From contig JBAVEN010000077.1 in NCBI GenBank assembly GCA_049587755.1, forward strand, positions 1 through 64,000: a stretch of 64,000 bases of DNA, given 5' to 3'. Source of the DNA: Bog-375 sp049587755. Lineage in GTDB: Bacteria; Acidobacteriota; Terriglobia; Bryobacterales; Bryobacteraceae. The notes below the pieces were generated by a model. That model saw only the letters and a program-made list of their open reading frames with translations, was not told where the DNA came from and did not search any database. Positions within the stretch are counted from its first letter, which is position 1; every line of letters starts with the position of its first letter. This document shows, piece by piece, positions 14,959 to 23,763 of this stretch. A program made the translations under genes and the position numbers.

Positions 14959-15555
14959 TTACCTAGCGCGCGGCCGCCGTCTTCGCCAAATCAGGTAGCC
15001 AGCCAGTGCAATGATCCCCGCCAGGGTCAGGTAGACCAGGTAGTGGTGGATATTTCGTTCCACGACCTCCCAGCGGTCGCCCAGAAAATAGCCCAGCGAG
15101 AGAAACGCCGACACCCAGAGGCACGCGCCGGTGTAAGCGAAGACAGCGAATTGCGGAACTTCGAGATCGCTCATGCCGGCGGCGTACGCCGTCAGGTGAC
15201 GCACGCCGGGAACGAAATAGCCGAACGTGAGGCTCCAGTGGCCGGCCCTGCGAAACCAGGCGTGCGCCCGTTCCACGTGTTCTTCACGGATACGCAGGTA
15301 GCGGCCGTAGCGATGAATCAGCTTGAGTCCGAAGGTGCGGCCCAGCAGATAGCTGATGGTGATGCCGCAACTCGAGCCGGCGAGCGCCGCCGCGAACGCC
15401 AGCGGCAGGCGCAGGCTGCCGCGGAACACCAGGTAGCCGGTGAAGGTGATCAGCGTCTCATCGGGCACCGGAAGGCCGACAATCCCCAGCATCAGCAGGC
15501 CGACGATGGCCGCGTAGCCGTACTCGGTGATCCAGGCGAGGATGTGTTGTTCCAT
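14959..15555 (-). CDS. DedA-family membrane protein
   Basis: This 198-residue polytopic protein has the DedA (SNARE-associated/VTT) signatures. These include GLPVPDETLITFTGYLVFRG (E and D in the first re-entrant region), GSSCGITISYLLGR, and FGYFVPGVRHLTAYAAGMSD with the conserved F-x-R/G-x-x-P arginine-type motif. DedA proteins are linked to phospholipid flipping and proton-dependent envelope homeostasis. It lies 31 bp downstream of glgC on the same strand and could be co-transcribed. A fragment resembling its C-terminus is found at 13183-13236. Confidence 0.85.
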   Translation of the reverse strand: MEQHILAWITEYGYAAIVGLLMLGIVGLPVPDETLITFTGYLVFRGSLRLPLAFAAALAGSSCGITISYLLGRTFGLKLIHRYGRYLRIREEHVERAHAWFRRAGHWSLTFGYFVPGVRHLTAYAAGMSDLEVPQFAVFAYTGACLWVSAFLSLGYFLGDRWEVVERNIHHYLVYLTLAGIIALAGYLIWRRRRPRAR

Positions 15556-15586
15556 TGAACGTGTGCGGCCTCGGACGTTGGGCGCT

Positions 15587-16840
15587 TCAAATCACCAGCG
15601 CGGAAATCTCCACCGGCGTGCGTTCTCCTGCCACCACCACGATGCCGCTTTCGGTGACGTGATGGAACTGGCGGTCGTGTTCCAGGTCGTAGCCGATGCT
15701 GGCGTCCTCCGGCACGCGTACGTTCTTGTCGAGAATAGCCCGGCGCACTTTGGCACGGCGGCCGATATCGCAGTTGTCCAGAATCACGCACTCATCCACC
15801 AGAGCACTCGAATGCACGCGCACGCAGCGCGACAGGATGGAGTTGCGCACCATCCCACCCGACAGGATGCAGCCGCCGGAGACGATGCTGTCGATCGCCT
15901 GCCCGCGGCGGTTTTCTTCGTCAAAGGTGAACTTGGCTGGCGGGTCCGCGTAGCTGGCGCTGCGCAGCGGCCACTCCGGGTTGTACAGATTGAGCGCGGG
16001 GGTGACTGTGCGCAGGTCCATATTGGCTTCGAAATAGGCTTCGATGGTTCCCACGTCGCGCCAGTAGGGCTCTGCATCGGCCGTTTCGCCGGGAATGCGG
16101 TTGTCCTGGAAATCGTACGCGTAAATCTGCGCTTTGCCGGCCAGCTTGGGCAGGATGTCGCGCCCGAAATCGTGGCTGCTCGATTCCTCGGCCGCGTCTT
16201 CGGCAAGCAGGCGGAGCAGGCTGCGCGTGGAGAAGATGTAGTTGCCCATGGAGGCATAGACGCGGGTGTCATCGCCCGGCATGGTCGGCGCCGTGGGGTT
16301 CTTCTCGTGGAACGCCAGAATGCGGCCGGCTTCGCTGACTTCGACGACGCCGAGCTCGGAAGCATGCCGTTTGTCCACCGGGATGGCCGCCACCGTGACC
16401 TCGGCGCCCTTGTCCAGGTGGTAGTCGAGCATGTTGTTCAGGTTCATGCGGTAGATGTGGTCGCCGCCGAAGATGGCTACCGCGTCCGGGTCTGCCTGCT
16501 CCACCAAGTTGATGTTCTGGTATATGGCGTCGGCCGTTCCCTGGTACCAGGTCTCGCCGGGAGACCGCATTTGCGCCGGCACCGGAATGATGAATTGCGA
16601 CTTCAGCAGGGTGCCGAACTGCCAGCCTTCGCTGAGGTGCTGCAACAGCGACTGGCTGCGGAACTGGGTCAACACGTAGATGGAGTAGATGCCCGAGTTG
16701 ATGAAGTTGCTGAGCACGAAGTCGATGATGCGATACTTGCCTCCGAAGGGAACGGCCGGCTTGGCCCGTTCCTTGGTCAGCGGATAGAGCCGCGTTCCTT
16801 TGCCGCCAGCCAGCACGATGCCCAACACCCGTACGCGCAT
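15587..16840 (-). CDS. glgC: glucose-1-phosphate adenylyltransferase
   Basis: This 417-residue enzyme makes ADP-glucose from ATP and glucose-1-phosphate for glycogen synthesis. The N-terminus has the nucleotide-binding signature GIVLAGGKGTRLYPLT, then the activator-region lysines and KYRIIDFVLSNFINSG. FGGDHIYRMN carries the catalytic aspartate region. A C-terminal left-handed beta-helix is indicated by repeating VRNSILSRCVRVHSSALVDE and DNCDIGRRAKVRRAILD. The start at 16840 (MRVRVLGIVLAGG) matches homologues; a TTG at 16894 would add 18 unlikely residues. It is divergent from motA across 129 bp and followed by dedA. Confidence 0.93.
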   Translation of the reverse strand: MRVRVLGIVLAGGKGTRLYPLTKERAKPAVPFGGKYRIIDFVLSNFINSGIYSIYVLTQFRSQSLLQHLSEGWQFGTLLKSQFIIPVPAQMRSPGETWYQGTADAIYQNINLVEQADPDAVAIFGGDHIYRMNLNNMLDYHLDKGAEVTVAAIPVDKRHASELGVVEVSEAGRILAFHEKNPTAPTMPGDDTRVYASMGNYIFSTRSLLRLLAEDAAEESSSHDFGRDILPKLAGKAQIYAYDFQDNRIPGETADAEPYWRDVGTIEAYFEANMDLRTVTPALNLYNPEWPLRSASYADPPAKFTFDEENRRGQAIDSIVSGGCILSGGMVRNSILSRCVRVHSSALVDECVILDNCDIGRRAKVRRAILDKNVRVPEDASIGYDLEHDRQFHHVTESGIVVVAGERTPVEISALVI

Positions 16841-16969
16841 AGTCTTGACCAAAGCCCTATTTTTCCAGGCAAGTGCCGGGAATTGCAAGGCCAATTTACG
16901 GGGGCGGCCGGCCGCCTAAAGTAATCCACCGGTCCACCGATAGATTCATTGGCGTAACGCATTGGTTCA

Positions 16970-17845
16970 ATGATTTCCATCATCGGGATTGTCCTAGTGT
17001 TTGGCGCCATCGCGTCAGGCTATGCGATGGAACACGGCAAGTTCCTGGTCTTGATGCAGCCGGCCGAGCTGCTCATCATCCTCGGGGCGGCCATCGGTAC
17101 CCTCGTGGCGGCCAATCCGCTGCCTACGCTGGTTCGCATCGGCAACGGAATCGTAGGGGTTTTCAGCGGCGGAGCTTACACCAAGGACCTTTACCTCAGC
17201 AATCTCAAAATGCTGTTCGAACTCTACAATCACGCTCGCAAGGCGGGAACCGCCAAGATCGAAGAGGAGGTGGACTACCCCGAGAAGAGCCCCATTTTTA
17301 GCAAATACCCCGATTTCATGAAATCGCACCACGCGGTGGCCTTTCTGTGCGACACGCTGCGGATGGCGTGTTCCGGCGGCGTGGATCCGATGGACATCGA
17401 CAACATGATGGAGGCCGATCTGGAAGTCCACCACCGGGAATCGGGCGAACCGGTGGCGGCGCTCAGCACCATGGCGGACGCTTTGCCGGGGCTGGGAATC
17501 GTGGCGGCAGTGTTGGGCGTTGTCATCACCATGGGCTCGTTAGGAGGTCCCAAGGAAGAGATCGGCCATAAAGTGGCCTCGGCCCTGGTGGGCACCTTCC
17601 TGGGCATCCTGTTGTGTTACGGAGTGTTTGGCCCGCTATCCTCGGCGATGCGCGCGCAGATCAATGCCGAAGCCAACTACTACAGTTTCCTGCGCATTGC
17701 CGCGCTGGCTTTCGTCAAGGGGATGAGCCCCATCCTGGCGGTGGAACTGGCGCGCCGCTCGATCCCCTCGGAGGTGCGCCCGACGTTCAAAGAGATGGAA
17801 ACCGCCTGCCGCAAGGGCAACCAAGCGGCCACCAAGGCGGCGTGA
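16970..17845 (+). CDS. motA: flagellar motor stator protein MotA
   Basis: This 291-residue inner-membrane protein has four membrane helices. TM1 is in MISIIGIVLVFGAIASGYAM. The large cytoplasmic loop carries the charged residues that touch the rotor. ALPGLGIVAAVLGVVITMGS and IGHKVASALVGTFLGILLCY are TM3 and TM4, with the conserved prolines. MotA forms the pentameric part of the proton-driven stator. motB follows after three bases, so the two form an operon. No other flagellar genes are in the window. Confidence 0.93.
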   Translation: MISIIGIVLVFGAIASGYAMEHGKFLVLMQPAELLIILGAAIGTLVAANPLPTLVRIGNGIVGVFSGGAYTKDLYLSNLKMLFELYNHARKAGTAKIEEEVDYPEKSPIFSKYPDFMKSHHAVAFLCDTLRMACSGGVDPMDIDNMMEADLEVHHRESGEPVAALSTMADALPGLGIVAAVLGVVITMGSLGGPKEEIGHKVASALVGTFLGILLCYGVFGPLSSAMRAQINAEANYYSFLRIAALAFVKGMSPILAVELARRSIPSEVRPTFKEMETACRKGNQAATKAA

Positions 17846-17848
17846 ACC

Positions 17849-18655
17849 ATGCCTGAGAAAGCTCCGGAAGCCCTCAAAGCCCGGCCGATCATTATTGTCC
17901 GCCGAAAAGCCGCCGGTCACGGCGGACCCCATGGAGGCGCCTGGAAAGTCGCCTACGCCGATTTCGTTACCGCCCTGATGGCCTTGTTCATCGTGCTGTG
18001 GCTGATGAGCGCCGACAAGGAGGTGCAGAAGGCGATTAGCGCCTACTTCAACAACCCGCGGGGAACCGGCAAGCAGGTTGGAACGGCCGCCGCCGGATTG
18101 GGCAATTCGATCGAAGTTCCGAAGGACGATATGAACAAGCTGCGGGAGAAGATTCAGGAGGCGCTGAAGGCCGTACCCAACTTCCGCAACCTGAAAGACC
18201 ACGTGGAAATCACCATCACTTCCGATGGACTGCGCATCGAGTTACTGGAGAATGAAGCCGGCATTTTTTTTGAGTCCGGCAACGCGGTTCCCACCGAAAA
18301 CGGCAAACGGCTCCTCAGCACGCTAGCGGGCGAGCTGGGCAAACTGCCCAACAGCCTGATGATTGAGGGTCACACCGATTCCAAGCCCTACAGTGGCGAC
18401 GCCGCCTACAGCAACTGGGAGCTATCGGCCGACCGCGCCAACTCCGCGCGCAAGATTATGCAGGCCAATGGAGTGCGAGCGGATCAGGTGGCCCAGGTTC
18501 GGGGCTTCGCCGACCGCCAGTTGCGCCATCCGGAGGACCCGACGAACGCTTCGAATCGCAGAATCTCGGTGATTGTGCAATACCTGCCATCCACGGGCAG
18601 GAGCAAAGGCGCCGCGGACAAACCGGATGCGGCGCCCGAAAGTGGAGGCGGGTGA
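17849..18655 (+). CDS. motB: flagellar motor stator protein MotB
   Basis: This 268-residue protein has a short cytoplasmic N-terminus. A single transmembrane helix carries the proton-channel aspartate in WKVAYADFVTALMALFIVLW. A plug/linker region follows, then an OmpA-like peptidoglycan-binding domain with IEGHTDSKPY, ANSARKIMQANGV and RGFADRQLRHP. MotB anchors the stator to peptidoglycan. The ATG at 17849 lies three bases after the motA stop. Confidence 0.93.
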   Translation: MPEKAPEALKARPIIIVRRKAAGHGGPHGGAWKVAYADFVTALMALFIVLWLMSADKEVQKAISAYFNNPRGTGKQVGTAAAGLGNSIEVPKDDMNKLREKIQEALKAVPNFRNLKDHVEITITSDGLRIELLENEAGIFFESGNAVPTENGKRLLSTLAGELGKLPNSLMIEGHTDSKPYSGDAAYSNWELSADRANSARKIMQANGVRADQVAQVRGFADRQLRHPEDPTNASNRRISVIVQYLPSTGRSKGAADKPDAAPESGGG

Positions 18656-18759
18656 GACCAAACCCGCCGGGGCCAGCGGACCTCCGGGCAATCCAAAACC
18701 CGTAAAATAGCTGCCGGTGCGCGCGGAGCCGGCCCGCCGAAAGACCCCTGCGGGGGCCG

Positions 18760-19308
18760 CTATCCCATACAGGCAAAGACTTCGCGGTAGAACTCGGGGT
18801 GAGCGCGCCAGGATTGGGCGGTGATGAGATTGCCATCGCGCACAGCAGGCAAGGGGCTGAAAATGCCGCCGCTGCGCTCCACCTCAATGCGCACGTTGGC
18901 GTGGCAGGTGACGGTGCGGCCCTTGGTGAGCCCGATCGCGGCCAGCACCTGAATGCCGTGGCCGATGGCGCCAACGCATTTGCCTTGCGCGGCGAAATCG
19001 CGCACCAGCTCGAGGACGTCGGGATCGTTGCGCAGATACTCCGGGGCGCGGCCGCCCGGGATCAGCAGGGCGCCAAATTCCTTGGCTGCAACCGCGGCAA
19101 TGACCACGTCGGCATCGAGGCGAGGGCCAGGGCGTTCGACGTATGTCTCCCAACCGGGCTCGGCATCGAAGAAGACCAGGTGCAGAGGTCTGCGCGATGG
19201 CGCCGCCACAACGGGCTCCCAGCGGGCTTCCAGGAAACGGTGGTAGGCATAGAGGGCTTCGTAGCCGTCTCCACCGTCGCCGGTGACGATCAGAACCTTT
19301 CTGCTCAT
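18760..19308 (-). CDS. DJ-1/PfpI-like protein with the nucleophilic cysteine replaced
   Basis: A 182-residue class I glutamine-amidotransferase-like protein. It starts MSRKVLIVTGDGGDGYEALY and has GALLIPGGRAPEYLRNDPDV before the nucleophile elbow. The elbow, normally AICHGP, reads GAIGHGIQVL here, so glycine replaces the cysteine used by proteases, glyoxalases and chaperones of this family. The adjacent histidine and the GGRAPE glutamate region remain. The protein may therefore be a binding or regulatory member. The start at 19308 aligns the first beta-strand; the frame opens further upstream but is not protein-like there. It is convergent with motB. Confidence 0.75.
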   Translation of the reverse strand: MSRKVLIVTGDGGDGYEALYAYHRFLEARWEPVVAAPSRRPLHLVFFDAEPGWETYVERPGPRLDADVVIAAVAAKEFGALLIPGGRAPEYLRNDPDVLELVRDFAAQGKCVGAIGHGIQVLAAIGLTKGRTVTCHANVRIEVERSGGIFSPLPAVRDGNLITAQSWRAHPEFYREVFACMG

Positions 19309-19458
19309 AGGAGGAGGCTCCGCTCCCGCCAGCATAGCAGCCCTGGAGCAGGGTGGCGTGCGCAGCGGTGGGAGGGCGGGTCCGTGGCCTGTCACACCTC
19401 GCCGAGGCACGACACTTCGACTGGCGGCAAGAACCGATTGCCGATGCCAACTCGAATT

Positions 19459-19851
19459 TCAGGCGGCAGAGCCGGGCGCGAAGCCGCTCAGGAAAGGCAG
19501 ATCGCCTTCCACGAAATCGAAACGCCCGAGGTCCCGGCGTGGTTCCCAGCGCATTTCGTGGAATATTAAATTCCGCGGCTCTCCGTGAAAACCGGTGATG
19601 CGGAAAAAGATTAACGTAATCGGGTCCTTGCCGGGATAGGTGTACTCGTAGCGCGCGATCTCCTCGCCCGCGGCGTGGCAAATGCCCAGCTCCTCTTCCA
19701 GCTCACGCGCCAATGCCTGCGGCGGCGATTCGCCGAGTTCCACTTTGCCGCCTGGAAATTCCCACTGCAGCGGATGCGTCTGTCCGGGCTGCCGGCGGCC
19801 AATCAGCACCCGCCCGTCGCGTTCCAGAATCGCCGCTACCACTTGGGTCAT
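19459..19851 (-). CDS. Nudix hydrolase, MutT-like
   Basis: A 130-residue protein starting MTQVVAAILERDGRVLIGRR with a complete Nudix box (GGKVELGESPPQALARELEE, then ELG). The substrate side LQWEFPGGKVE is the MutT/NudG type, which removes oxidised or modified (d)NTPs such as 8-oxo-dGTP. The start at 19851 fits the family, and upstream codons in the open frame are not conserved-looking. It is divergent from the purine deaminase gene at 19969, 117 bp away, so both may share a promoter region. Confidence 0.88.
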   Translation of the reverse strand: MTQVVAAILERDGRVLIGRRQPGQTHPLQWEFPGGKVELGESPPQALARELEEELGICHAAGEEIARYEYTYPGKDPITLIFFRITGFHGEPRNLIFHEMRWEPRRDLGRFDFVEGDLPFLSGFAPGSAA

Positions 19852-19968
19852 GCCAATATTGGAACATACCCGAAGGCTCGGTCCGGCCGCGCCGGGCAGC
19901 ACTGCGCCGCGCGGAGCATCGTTGGCTGCGATCCTGTAGCCTGAGAAGGGCGGTAACTTCCTCCGGTT

Positions 19969-20433
19969 ATGAACCAGGTTTTCTTGCAGCAGACGATTGA
20001 ACAAGCGACGGAGAGCGTGCGGCGCGGAGGCGGGCCGTTCGCGGCGCTGGTGGTGAAGGATGGTGCGGTGATCGCGGCCGGTACCAACCGGGTCACCGCC
20101 GCCAATGACCCCACAGCGCACGCCGAGATGGTGGCGATCCGCGAGGCATGCCGCGCACTCGGCACCTTTCAGCTCACCGGCTGCGACGTCTATTGTTCCT
20201 GCGAACCTTGCCCGATGTGCCTCGGCGCGCTGTACTGGGCGCGGCCCGCGCGGATCTTCTTCGGCGCCACCGCTGCGGATGCAGCCGCGGCCGGCTTCGA
20301 CGACTCGTTGATTTACCGCCAGCTCTCCTTACCCCATGCCGGGCGCGCCATCCCGATGATTCACGTGACGGACCAGTCCGCCCAGCGGCCATTTGAAGAA
20401 TGGGCGGCCCGGCCGGACAAAGTGCGCTACTGA
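19969..20433 (+). CDS. nucleoside/base deaminase, guanine deaminase-like (CDA fold)
   Basis: A 154-residue zinc deaminase with the two motifs of the cytidine-deaminase-like fold: THAEM (HAE, catalytic glutamate and zinc histidine) and CSCEPCPMCLGAL (PCxxC, zinc cysteines). The C-terminal GFDDSLIYRQLSLP resembles the swapped C-terminal segment of Bacillus-type guanine deaminase (GuaD) more than tRNA adenosine deaminase TadA. Likely reaction: guanine to xanthine. A TadA role cannot be excluded from sequence alone. Confidence 0.8.
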   Translation: MNQVFLQQTIEQATESVRRGGGPFAALVVKDGAVIAAGTNRVTAANDPTAHAEMVAIREACRALGTFQLTGCDVYCSCEPCPMCLGALYWARPARIFFGATAADAAAAGFDDSLIYRQLSLPHAGRAIPMIHVTDQSAQRPFEEWAARPDKVRY

Positions 20434-20530
20434 ACGCGCTGCGACGCCCTGTTTTCGGCAAGTTTTTTGGCGATTTTGCCGGACCCTCCCCGAAGATCCG
20501 CGGAATTTAAGCCGCGCCGTGCGCGTTGCT

Positions 20531-21592
20531 ATGATGAAAGCTATGAGGTTTTTGCACAAATTTCTCCTGATTGCGCCAGCCGCTTGCTTGCTGGCGCAGA
20601 CCCCGCCGGCCCCGACGCCGGCCCCCACGAACGCTCCGGCTGCCGCTCCGGCCGCCCCGAAGCTCGCGACGCCGGTTCCGCCCGGAATACTCGCGCCCAG
20701 GCCCGCACCGCCGGCGCCGGCGACGGTACCTCCGGACCGCGTGGTTCTCAAGGCCGGCTCCGTGACCCTCACGGCTGCGCAGTTCGACGATCTGATCGAC
20801 GGGCTTCCCGACAATGTCAAGGCGATGGCGCACGGCCAGCGCCGCAAACAGTTTGCCGACTTCCTGGTCCGGGCGTACATCCTGTCCGCGGAAGGCAGGC
20901 GCCGCAAGCTGGATGAAACCCACGCCTACATTGTCCAATCGACGCTCAACGACGACCAGGTGCTGGCCGCTTTGGTGGCCGCTCAAATCAATACGGAAAC
21001 CAAGGTCGATGAAGCCGAAGCCCTAAAGTATTACGACGAGCACAAGCAGAACTACGAAGAAGTCACGGCGCGCCACATTCTGATCCGTGTGAAAGGCGCT
21101 CCCATGCCGGTCAAGCCGGGAGCTAAGGAGCTGACCGACCAAGAGGCTCTGGCCAAGGCCACTGAGGTGCGCAAGCGCATCCTGGCCGGTGAGGATTTTG
21201 CCACGCTTGCCAAGACGGAATCGGACGATACAACGAGCTCCAACGGCGGGTTGTTACCAGCGTTTTCACGCGGGCGGATGATGCCATCGTTCGAGGAGGC
21301 AGCTTTCAAGCTGAAGCCGGGCGAGGTGAGCGAGCCGGTGAAGACTCCGTACGGATACCACATCATCAAGGTCGAAGGGCATACCACGAAGAGTTTCGAA
21401 GAAGTTCGCGCGCAAATCGAAAAGACGCTGGATCAGCAGAAAGCGCAAAAGATCTTGGAAGACATGACCAAGGGCGCGTTCTACGACCCGGAATTCTTCG
21501 GCTTGCGGACTGAGATACTGAAGCCGCCCGCCACGCCGGCTCCGGCTGCGACGCCGGCTCCGGCTGCAACAGCGGCTCCGGCGAAGAAGTAA
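20531..21592 (+). CDS. exported parvulin-type peptidyl-prolyl isomerase
   Basis: A 353-residue protein with a signal peptide (MRFLHKFLLIAPAACLLAQT) and a long Ala/Pro-rich linker (residues about 25-70). It then has a SurA-like N-terminal helical region (FDDLIDGLPDNVKAMAHG), and a parvulin domain opening with ARHILIRVKGAP and closing with SEPVKTPYGYHIIKVEG. A Pro/Ala tail ends the chain. Parvulins of this layout assist folding of secreted and outer-membrane proteins. Starts at 20531, 20534 and 20543 are all ATG; the last puts the signal peptide at the very N-terminus. Confidence 0.88.
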   Translation: MMKAMRFLHKFLLIAPAACLLAQTPPAPTPAPTNAPAAAPAAPKLATPVPPGILAPRPAPPAPATVPPDRVVLKAGSVTLTAAQFDDLIDGLPDNVKAMAHGQRRKQFADFLVRAYILSAEGRRRKLDETHAYIVQSTLNDDQVLAALVAAQINTETKVDEAEALKYYDEHKQNYEEVTARHILIRVKGAPMPVKPGAKELTDQEALAKATEVRKRILAGEDFATLAKTESDDTTSSNGGLLPAFSRGRMMPSFEEAAFKLKPGEVSEPVKTPYGYHIIKVEGHTTKSFEEVRAQIEKTLDQQKAQKILEDMTKGAFYDPEFFGLRTEILKPPATPAPAATPAPAATAAPAKK

Positions 21593-21593
21593 G

Positions 21594-21908
21594 GTGCGGA
21601 CGCGGAGACTGGAGATCTCCTGCCCGCAGTGCGGTTCGGCGGAGGTGTCCTACACTTGCACGCCGAACTGCTGTTTCAATCACGTGTGCGCCGGCTGCGG
21701 AACCACGTTTGAGCCGGTCACGAGAGCGACGGGTGGCACGTTGGCCGGCATTGTTCCGCCTGACCCGCTCCCGGAGGCGTCAGACGCGACCGTGGCCTGC
21801 GCGCGCTGCGAATCCACCGAAGTTTACCTGACCGCCGAAAACGCCGCCGTGTGCGCCCGATGCGGTGCCGTGCTGGAAGTGGAGCTGACGGAAATCCATC
21901 CGGGGTAG
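21594..21908 (+). CDS. small zinc-ribbon protein
   Basis: A 104-residue protein with three cysteine-pair knuckles. CPQCGSAEVSY with CTPNCC and CAGCG form the first ribbon. CARCESTEVYL with CARCGAVLEVE forms a second in the C-terminal half. No catalytic domain is present, so it is probably a structural or nucleic acid/protein-binding zinc protein. The GTG start lies one base after the stop of the isomerase gene, suggesting co-transcription and coupling. Function unknown. Confidence 0.7.
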   Translation: MRTRRLEISCPQCGSAEVSYTCTPNCCFNHVCAGCGTTFEPVTRATGGTLAGIVPPDPLPEASDATVACARCESTEVYLTAENAAVCARCGAVLEVELTEIHPG

Positions 21909-21918
21909 GAATCATGGG

Positions 21919-21998
21919 GCAGGTCCCCGACCGGCCAACTTCAAGTGCCCAGGCTCCAGAAGAAAGCCAGGTCAAAAAAAAGCAGGTCGGGGACCTGC
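21919..21998. repeat. inverted repeat between convergent genes
   Basis: GCAGGTCCCCGACC (21919-21932) and GGTCGGGGACCTGC (21985-21998) are perfect 14-bp inverted repeats. The right arm is itself nearly palindromic (GCAGGTC-GGG-GACCTGC). The element lies between the zinc-ribbon gene and etfA, which converge. It may act as a bidirectional terminator or be a short dispersed element. Confidence 0.6.
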
Positions 21999-22002
21999 TC
22001 CA

Positions 22003-22974
22003 CTACGACTTCTGGATAGCTTCAATCAGGGCGGGCACTACCTGGAACAAGTCGCCCACGATGCCGTAATCGGCCACTTCGAAAATTGGGGCGTTGGCGT
22101 CCTTGTTGATGGCCACCACGGTGCGCGCGCCTTTCATGCCCACCAGGTGCTGGATGGCGCCGGAGATGCCGATGGCCATGTACATTTTGGGGGCAACCGT
22201 CTGGCCGGAGCTGCCCACCTGGCGCTCCATGGGAAGCCAGCCGGCGTCGCAGATGGGCCGCGAGGCAGCCAGCTCGGCGCCTAGGGCTGCGGCGAGCTTT
22301 TCGATCAGCGGAATGTTGCCGGCCTCTTTGATGCCGCGGCCCACCGAGACAATCAGCTCCGCCGCGCCCAGGTCCACCGCGCGCTGCGATTCGCGGAAAG
22401 GCTCGAGCGGGCGGGTGCGGACATCGCCGGGCGCCAGGCTGGGTGTGACAACCTCGACTGCAGCCCTGCCGTTCAGAACGCCGTCGGCGCGGTAGGCGCC
22501 GGCCTGTAAGGACGCGAAGTGTGGCGCATCCCCTGCGAAGCGCACATCCACATTCACTTTTCCTTGGAAAAGCTGGCGGACCAGCGTCAGCGCGCCGTTT
22601 TCGACGCGGTGCGATACCACGTCGCTCACCGCTACGCGGTCGAGCCTGGTGGCCAGCTTCGGAAGAAAGTCCCGAACCTGGTAAGTGTGCGGGAAGAGCA
22701 CGATCGCGGGTTCGATACGGTCGATGTGCGCTGCGAGCATGTTTGTGTAAGCATCCGGCGTGTAATCCTGCAGCAGCTCGTGCTCGAACGCGTAGACAGT
22801 CTCTAGCTGCTTGGCCGCCAACTCGTTCGCCAGCGCGCTGATGTTGTGCCCCAACACGGCGGCGGAGGCTGTGGTCCCCAACTCCTGCGCGATCTGCTGC
22901 GCGGCGGCGAGGGTTTCGAAGGACATGCGGTGCCACTGGCCCGCGCGCTGTTCCAGGACCGCCAGAACGCTCAT
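22003..22974 (-). CDS. etfA: electron transfer flavoprotein, alpha subunit
   Basis: This 323-residue protein starts MSVLAVLEQRAGQWHRMSFE. Its N-terminal alpha/beta domain is followed by the FAD-binding domain, marked by GSSGQTVAPKMYMAIGISGA, then INKDANAPIFEVADYGIVGD. With EtfB it carries electrons from acyl-CoA and other dehydrogenases to ETF:quinone oxidoreductase. It overlaps etfB by 3 bases (TGA/ATG, 22971-22974) and is therefore translated with it. Confidence 0.93.
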   Translation of the reverse strand: MSVLAVLEQRAGQWHRMSFETLAAAQQIAQELGTTASAAVLGHNISALANELAAKQLETVYAFEHELLQDYTPDAYTNMLAAHIDRIEPAIVLFPHTYQVRDFLPKLATRLDRVAVSDVVSHRVENGALTLVRQLFQGKVNVDVRFAGDAPHFASLQAGAYRADGVLNGRAAVEVVTPSLAPGDVRTRPLEPFRESQRAVDLGAAELIVSVGRGIKEAGNIPLIEKLAAALGAELAASRPICDAGWLPMERQVGSSGQTVAPKMYMAIGISGAIQHLVGMKGARTVVAINKDANAPIFEVADYGIVGDLFQVVPALIEAIQKS

Positions 22975-23741
22975 ATCACGCGCGCCTCAAATCGCAGCTT
23001 CTCCACCAGTTGTGCGGCGGCCTGTTTGGGATCGCCTTCGAATAGTTGCGTGCGCTTGGTGCGCTCGGGCAGGTACAGGCGTTGGAGAACGATGGTGGCA
23101 GGGGCCGGCGCCACACCCAGACTGGCGGCCGTGACGTGGCGGACTTCCTTAGACTTGGCTTTCTTGATGCCCATCAGGGTGGCGTAGCGCAGCTTGCTGA
23201 TGCCGGATTGAACGGCAAGCAGGGCCGGCAGCGGCATCTCGATATGCTGGAACCAGCCGTCTTCGAGCTCGCGCTTGACGCGGATGACGCCGGGGAGCGC
23301 CTCCACTTCCATGATGATGGTGGCGTGCGGGAGGCCGAGAAGCTCGGCCAGAATGACGCCGGTCTGGCCGTAACCGAGGTCGTCGGATTGCAGGCCGGTG
23401 AGAACCAGGTCGGGCGATTCGCTCTTCACCGCGGCGGCTAGCAGGCGGGCGCAGGCAAGCGGATCGAGCGCGCTCACGTCCTCTTCCACATGGATGGCGC
23501 GGTCGGCGCCCTTGGCCAGCGCTTCGCGGATGCTTTGGCCGGCGCGCTCTGGACCGGCGCACAGGGCGACGACCTCTCCGCCGTGCTTTTCCTTGAGTTG
23601 CAGCCCGGCCTCGAGGGCATAGGCATCGGGCTCATTGATCTCGTAAGTCAGGTCGGCTTCTTCGATCCATTGGCCCGAGGCGGCGATGCGCAACTGCGAA
23701 TCGCGCGCCGGAACCTGCTTGATGGCGACGATGATTTTCAT
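22971..23741 (-). CDS. etfB: electron transfer flavoprotein, beta subunit
   Basis: This 256-residue protein starts MKIIVAIKQVPARDSQLRI. It shows the EtfB signatures YEINEPDAYALEAGL, DLVLTGLQSDDLGYGQTG and VKRELEDGWFQHIEMPLPAL, and binds AMP in the ETF heterodimer. An in-frame extension to 23774 is only the translation of a palindromic repeat and is not used. It lies about 94 bp downstream of fabF with the palindrome in the gap, so it may have its own promoter. Confidence 0.93.
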   Translation of the reverse strand: MKIIVAIKQVPARDSQLRIAASGQWIEEADLTYEINEPDAYALEAGLQLKEKHGGEVVALCAGPERAGQSIREALAKGADRAIHVEEDVSALDPLACARLLAAAVKSESPDLVLTGLQSDDLGYGQTGVILAELLGLPHATIIMEVEALPGVIRVKRELEDGWFQHIEMPLPALLAVQSGISKLRYATLMGIKKAKSKEVRHVTAASLGVAPAPATIVLQRLYLPERTKRTQLFEGDPKQAAAQLVEKLRFEARVI

Positions 23742-23763
23742 AGGAACGGCACCAGCGCGCTCC

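Noticed and set aside
18740..18760. CCCC-TGC-GGGG hairpin between motB and the PfpI-like gene
   Set aside because: The stem is only 4-5 bp without a U-run, too weak to call a terminator.
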